From DAOUMF01 sp034408935 (GTDB taxonomy: Bacteria; Chloroflexota; Dehalococcoidia; SM23-28-2; RBG-16-64-32), in NCBI GenBank assembly GCA_034408935.1, contig DAOUMV010000018.1, positions 3,518-67,517 on the forward strand: DNA of 64,000 bases. Direction: 5' to 3'. How positions within the stretch are numbered: position 1 is the stretch's first letter; each line of letters opens with the position of its first letter. Both the position numbers and the translations under genes were made by a program. Of this stretch, positions 60,945 to 64,000 are shown piece by piece. The notes below the pieces were generated by a model. It saw only the letters and a list, made by a program, of their open reading frames with translations, was not told the origin of the DNA and searched no databases.

Positions 60945-61847
60945 ATGCTCCCGTACCTCGTAGGCGTTCCCGACTGGGACGACATCAGCGACTGGCTGGC
61001 CGGCGACGGCGCCCGCATCGTCGCCATCATCGCCGTGGCCCTTGTCGTCGACTTCGTTCTTCACCGCATCATCCCCCGCGCTCTACGGGTCGCCGTCGAG
61101 CGGCAGATGAAGGGGGTGATGGAGGAGGAGATCGAGCAGCGGGTCGACACTCTCTCGTCGGTGTTCACTGGCACCGCACGCGCCGTCGTCGTCCTGGTGG
61201 CCCTGCTCACGCTGTTGCCCCTGGCTGGCATCAGCATCGGCCCCCTCTTGGCGGGCGTCGGCATCCTCGGCCTCGCCGTCGGCTTCGGCGCTCAGAGCCT
61301 GGTCAAGGACGTCATCAGCGGCCTGTTCATCCTCTTGGACAACTGGTACTCCAAGGGAGACGTCGTGACCGTCGCTGGCATCTCCGGACTGGTCGAAGAT
61401 GTCGGCATAAGACGCACCGTCCTGCGCGATCTGGATGGCATCGTCCACTACATTCCCAACGGGGAGATCGGCGCCGCCTCAAACTTCACCCAGGAGTACT
61501 CCCGCGTCAACCTCAACGTGGGCGTCTCCTACAGCGAGGACCTCGACCACGTCATGCGGGTGATCGACCGCGTGGGCGAAGAGATGGCCGCCGATGCCGA
61601 ATGGGGGCAGCACATCATCAGCCCGCCCAAATCGCTGAGGGTGGACAACTTCGGCGACTCCAGCATCGACATCAAGATCCTCGGCGACACCAAGCCCATC
61701 CAGCAGTGGGCCGTTACTGGCGAGCTGCGCCGCCGCCTCAAGAAGGCGTTCGACGAAGAGGGCATCGAGATACCGTACCCCCACCGCGTGATGGTCACCC
61801 ACGGCGCCAAGGCAACCGACATCCCGGCGGGGGAGAGCAAAGGGTAG
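60945..61847 (+). CDS. MscS-family mechanosensitive channel
   Basis: 300 residues. Transmembrane helices around 25-45 and 80-125 and the pore-lining TM3 with Gly/Ala packing (LLAGVGILGLAVGFGAQSLV, then KDVISGLFILLDN) are diagnostic, followed by the cytoplasmic beta domain (GDVVTVAGISGLVEDVGIRR; NGEIGAASNFT) and an alpha/beta C-terminus. It acts as a tension-gated osmotic safety valve. Strong GGGAGG lies before the ATG. Confidence 0.93.
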   Translation: MLPYLVGVPDWDDISDWLAGDGARIVAIIAVALVVDFVLHRIIPRALRVAVERQMKGVMEEEIEQRVDTLSSVFTGTARAVVVLVALLTLLPLAGISIGPLLAGVGILGLAVGFGAQSLVKDVISGLFILLDNWYSKGDVVTVAGISGLVEDVGIRRTVLRDLDGIVHYIPNGEIGAASNFTQEYSRVNLNVGVSYSEDLDHVMRVIDRVGEEMAADAEWGQHIISPPKSLRVDNFGDSSIDIKILGDTKPIQQWAVTGELRRRLKKAFDEEGIEIPYPHRVMVTHGAKATDIPAGESKG

Positions 61848-61855
61848 ACCTCCGC

Positions 61856-62584
61856 ATGAGCAGTCCCGAGGTGGAGCACGCCGTCAGCGTGGAGGGAGTG
61901 TCCAAGAGCTTCGGGCCCATCCGCGCCGTCCAGGACGTGACCCTCAGTGTCCCCTTCGGTCAGACCTTCGGTCTCCTGGGTCCCAGCGGCTGCGGCAAGA
62001 CGACCCTCATTCGACTCATCCTTGGTCTCCTGTCCCCCGTCGACGGCGGCGTCTCCGTGCTCGGTCAGCGCATGCCCAGCCGCCGTGTCATGCACGATAT
62101 CGGATACATGCCCCAGTCCGCCGCTCTGTACGAGGACCTCACCGTGGGCGAGAACGTCGGCTTCTTCGCCAGCCTCTACGGCCTCTCTTCCGGCGAGGGC
62201 GTTGAGGACGTCGTGCAGCTCATGGAACTCGGCGACCGCATGCACAGCCCCGTTCGTACCCTCAGCGGCGGCATGCGACAGCGCGCCTCCCTGGCCTGCG
62301 CCCTCGTCCACCGGCCGCGGCTCCTCCTCCTGGATGAGCCCACCGTAGGCCTCGACCCACGCCTGCGAGCGAACTTCTGGCGCCACTTCCGCCAGCTCAA
62401 CCAGCAGGGTGTGACGATCGTTGCCTCCACCCACGTGATGGACGAGGCGGAGCACTGTCACCGATTGGTCCTCATGCGGGAAGGTCACATCTTGGTCGAA
62501 GGTGACCCCACCGAGCTGCGCCAGAACGTCGACGCCGCCACCCTGGAGGATGCCTTCCTCATCTACGCTGAGGGTCGGGGATGA
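61856..62584 (+). CDS. ABC-2 exporter ATP-binding protein
   Basis: 242 residues from ATG 61856; the longer in-frame ORF from 61601 overlaps the mscS gene. Walker A is GPSGCGKTTL, Q-loop YMPQSAALYEDLTV, signature LSGGMRQRASLACAL, Walker B LLLLDEPTVGLDP and H-loop ASTHVMDEAEHC. Such ATPases (NodI/DrrA group) drive drug or polysaccharide export. ATGA overlap (62581-62584) couples it to the permease. Confidence 0.93.
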   Translation: MSSPEVEHAVSVEGVSKSFGPIRAVQDVTLSVPFGQTFGLLGPSGCGKTTLIRLILGLLSPVDGGVSVLGQRMPSRRVMHDIGYMPQSAALYEDLTVGENVGFFASLYGLSSGEGVEDVVQLMELGDRMHSPVRTLSGGMRQRASLACALVHRPRLLLLDEPTVGLDPRLRANFWRHFRQLNQQGVTIVASTHVMDEAEHCHRLVLMREGHILVEGDPTELRQNVDAATLEDAFLIYAEGRG

Positions 62585-63708
62585 GCTTCGCCCGAATCGC
62601 CGCCGTTGCCCGGCGCATAGTCCAGCAGTTCATCCGCGATAGACGCACCTTGGCCCTCGTCTTCCTCGTGCCTGTGGCGGTGATCCTGTTAGTGGGTTAC
62701 ATACTGCGTACCACCGAGGGCAGCACCGAGGTGGCCGTGATCGACGGGACGTCACCATCGGCCTCAAGTCCACCGGTGGCGATCCTGCTCAGCGGATTCC
62801 TGGCCCAGGGCGACATCTCCGTCCGCGAGATGTCGCTGGAGGGTGCCGAGAACGCTGTGCGCGACGGTGACATCGACGGCATCATCGTCGTCTCCGGCGA
62901 CTTCGGTCGGCAGCCCGCGCCCGGCGATGAGCCCCGCATCGAACTGACGCTGGAGGGCTCCAATCCCCAGACCAGCAAGCGCCTGAGCAAGCTCATGGAG
63001 CAGGCGGCGACGCTCCTCGGGCAGCAGCTCTCGGGGGCGGCAGGGGGGCCGTCATCGCCCGTCCCGCTAGACACGACCTACGTCTACGCAGGCCCGGAGT
63101 TCGACACTGTCGATTTCCAGGCGCCGGTGCTGGTCGGCTTCTTCGCCTTCTTCTTCGTGTTTCTCCTGACGGTCGTGAGCTTCCTGCGAGAGCGCACCAC
63201 CGGCACCCTGGAGCGGATCATGGTCACCCCCGCCGGCCGCGCCGAGCTGCTCCTGGGCTACATGATCGGCTTCGGCATCTTCGCCGTTCTTCAGTCGCTC
63301 GTCATCGTGCTGGTAGCCGTCCTCATCCTTCGCATCAACTACGAGGGCAACCTTCTCCTGATATTCGTGATGACCGGCATCCTCTCCCTGGGCGCCGTCA
63401 ACCTGGGCATCTTCCTTTCCACCTTCGCCCGCAGCGAGCTTCAGGCCGTCCAGTTCATCCCGATCGTGATAGTGCCGCAGGGGCTGCTCAGCGGCGTCAT
63501 CTGGCCCGTCGACACGCTCCCCCGCTGGCTGGAGGGGGTGGCCCACGCCTTACCCCTCACCTACGCCAACTCCGCCCTGCGCAACATCATGCTCAAGGGC
63601 GAGAGCGTCGCCGACACAGGTGTCTACGGCAACCTGGCGGTATTGGTCGCCTTCGCGGCGGCGTTCCTCATCCTGGGCTCGCTCAGCCTCCGCCAGCGCC
63701 TGGACTAG
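62581..63708 (+). CDS. ABC-2 type transporter permease
   Basis: 375 residues: one N-terminal helix (LALVFLVPVAVILLVGYILR), a periplasmic domain of about 140 residues, then five helices with the ABC-2 motif FLRERTTGTLERIMVTPAGR and LLSGVIWPVDTLPRWLEGVA. The YhhJ/DrrB-like layout fits a homodimeric exporter of a lipid or drug with the ATPase encoded just upstream. Confidence 0.92.
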   Translation: MSFARIAAVARRIVQQFIRDRRTLALVFLVPVAVILLVGYILRTTEGSTEVAVIDGTSPSASSPPVAILLSGFLAQGDISVREMSLEGAENAVRDGDIDGIIVVSGDFGRQPAPGDEPRIELTLEGSNPQTSKRLSKLMEQAATLLGQQLSGAAGGPSSPVPLDTTYVYAGPEFDTVDFQAPVLVGFFAFFFVFLLTVVSFLRERTTGTLERIMVTPAGRAELLLGYMIGFGIFAVLQSLVIVLVAVLILRINYEGNLLLIFVMTGILSLGAVNLGIFLSTFARSELQAVQFIPIVIVPQGLLSGVIWPVDTLPRWLEGVAHALPLTYANSALRNIMLKGESVADTGVYGNLAVLVAFAAAFLILGSLSLRQRLD

Positions 63709-63727
63709 AGGGCGTTCGACGGGCCCC

Positions 63728-64000
63728 CTAACCCTTGACCACCCCCATCGGCCGCATGCGGGCAACCTTGTGCGCGATCCCCGCCTCGTGCAGCACGTCC
63801 ACCACCTCCGCTACGTCCTTGTACGCCTCGCTCGCCTCCTCTGACAGCAGGCCGCGGTTCTGCGCCCGCACGTAGATGCCCTGCCGCGCCAACCGCTGCG
63901 CGATGTCCACCCCCTTCAGCATCCGCTTCGCCGCGTGGCGGCTCTGCACACGACCCGCCCCGTGGCACGTCGAGCCCCACGTCTCGCTCATCGCCTGCTC
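63728..64000 (-). CDS. rtcB: RNA ligase RtcB, C-terminal fragment (cut by window edge)
   Basis: The last 90 residues of RtcB: SETWGSTCHGAGRVQSRHAA includes the GMP-accepting His region (HGAGR), and YKDVAEVVDVLHEAGIAHKV ends in RMRPMGVVKG as in the family. The frame is open to base 64000, so the start lies outside the window. RtcB joins 2',3'-cyclic phosphate and 5'-OH RNA ends with GTP and Mn2+. It converges on the ABC-2 operon with a 19-base gap. Confidence 0.93.
   Translation of the reverse strand, partial: EQAMSETWGSTCHGAGRVQSRHAAKRMLKGVDIAQRLARQGIYVRAQNRGLLSEEASEAYKDVAEVVDVLHEAGIAHKVARMRPMGVVKG

Overview
This is a GC-rich bacterial chromosome segment with dense, short-spaced genes and many ATGA/GTGA stop-start overlaps. 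The organism is most likely a Chloroflexota bacterium (Dehalococcoidia or SAR202-like). That is an inference from a three-piece archaeal-type glutamate synthase, a DUF3090 protein, a giant multi-PAS LuxR regulator, several thiolase/DUF35/CoA-transferase genes, and dispersed short palindromes. No rRNA, ribosomal protein operon, integrase, transposase or CRISPR array is visible.

Layout. 1-5189: an Fe-S protein (cut by the window edge), an FAD/NAD oxidoreductase and the three glutamate synthase proteins (amidotransferase, ferredoxin-FMN synthase, GXGXG). 5225-8732: a visibly less GC-rich, minus-strand three-gene cassette (GHKL ATPase, small helical protein, sigma-region-4/HTH protein) coupled by two ATGA overlaps with its own promoter, beside a tRNA-Gly. 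9154-14089: SRPBCC protein, acyl-CoA dehydrogenase, two DUF35 proteins and two thiolase-fold proteins that lack the catalytic Cys and His. 14278-19754: E3-E1alpha-E1beta-E2 of a 2-oxoacid dehydrogenase plus lipB. 19824-27065: a LolD/MacB-type ATPase and two very large FtsX-type permeases. 27200-31774: a regulator with ten PAS domains, one GAF and a LuxR HTH. 32105-41295: CoA-transferase, Rieske protein, UroD-type methyltransferase, DUF3090, quinone reductase, a canonical thiolase and an orphan type II DMSO-reductase-family molybdoenzyme. 41530-44290: membrane-anchored protein, pseudo-hydrolase/cyclase fusion, SnoaL protein.

The most exciting locus is 44461-46255. Two neighbouring genes are each interrupted by in-frame TGA codons exactly where catalytic cysteines belong. 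The first is a MerB-type organomercurial lyase homologue with TGA at both positions equivalent to Cys96 and Cys159 of MerB (Asp99 is kept). The second is a membrane-anchored DsbA-like thioredoxin-fold protein whose CPYC motif reads TGA-PYC. Each of the three TGAs is followed, 18-26 nt later, by a perfect 6-7 bp hairpin whose loop carries G in its first two bases, as expected for bacterial SECIS elements; the last MerB loop is GGTC, like E. coli fdhF. I read these as adjacent selenoproteins: a double-selenocysteine organomercurial lyase-like enzyme and a Sec-DsbA. Automated annotation would split them into four fragments.

46363-64000: tRNA-Phe (with an odd G33), alanine dehydrogenase, DRTGG protein, zinc-ribbon membrane protein, RlmD-like rRNA methyltransferase, Maf, a GIY-YIG nuclease gene framed by identical palindromic repeats, PcrA/UvrD helicase with a repeat inserted in frame, methyltransferase, serine hydrolase, two ferredoxin-type proteins, epoxide hydrolase, beta-hydroxyacid dehydrogenase-like protein, ATC hydrolase-like protein, MscS channel, an ABC-2 exporter pair, and the C-terminus of RtcB at the right edge.
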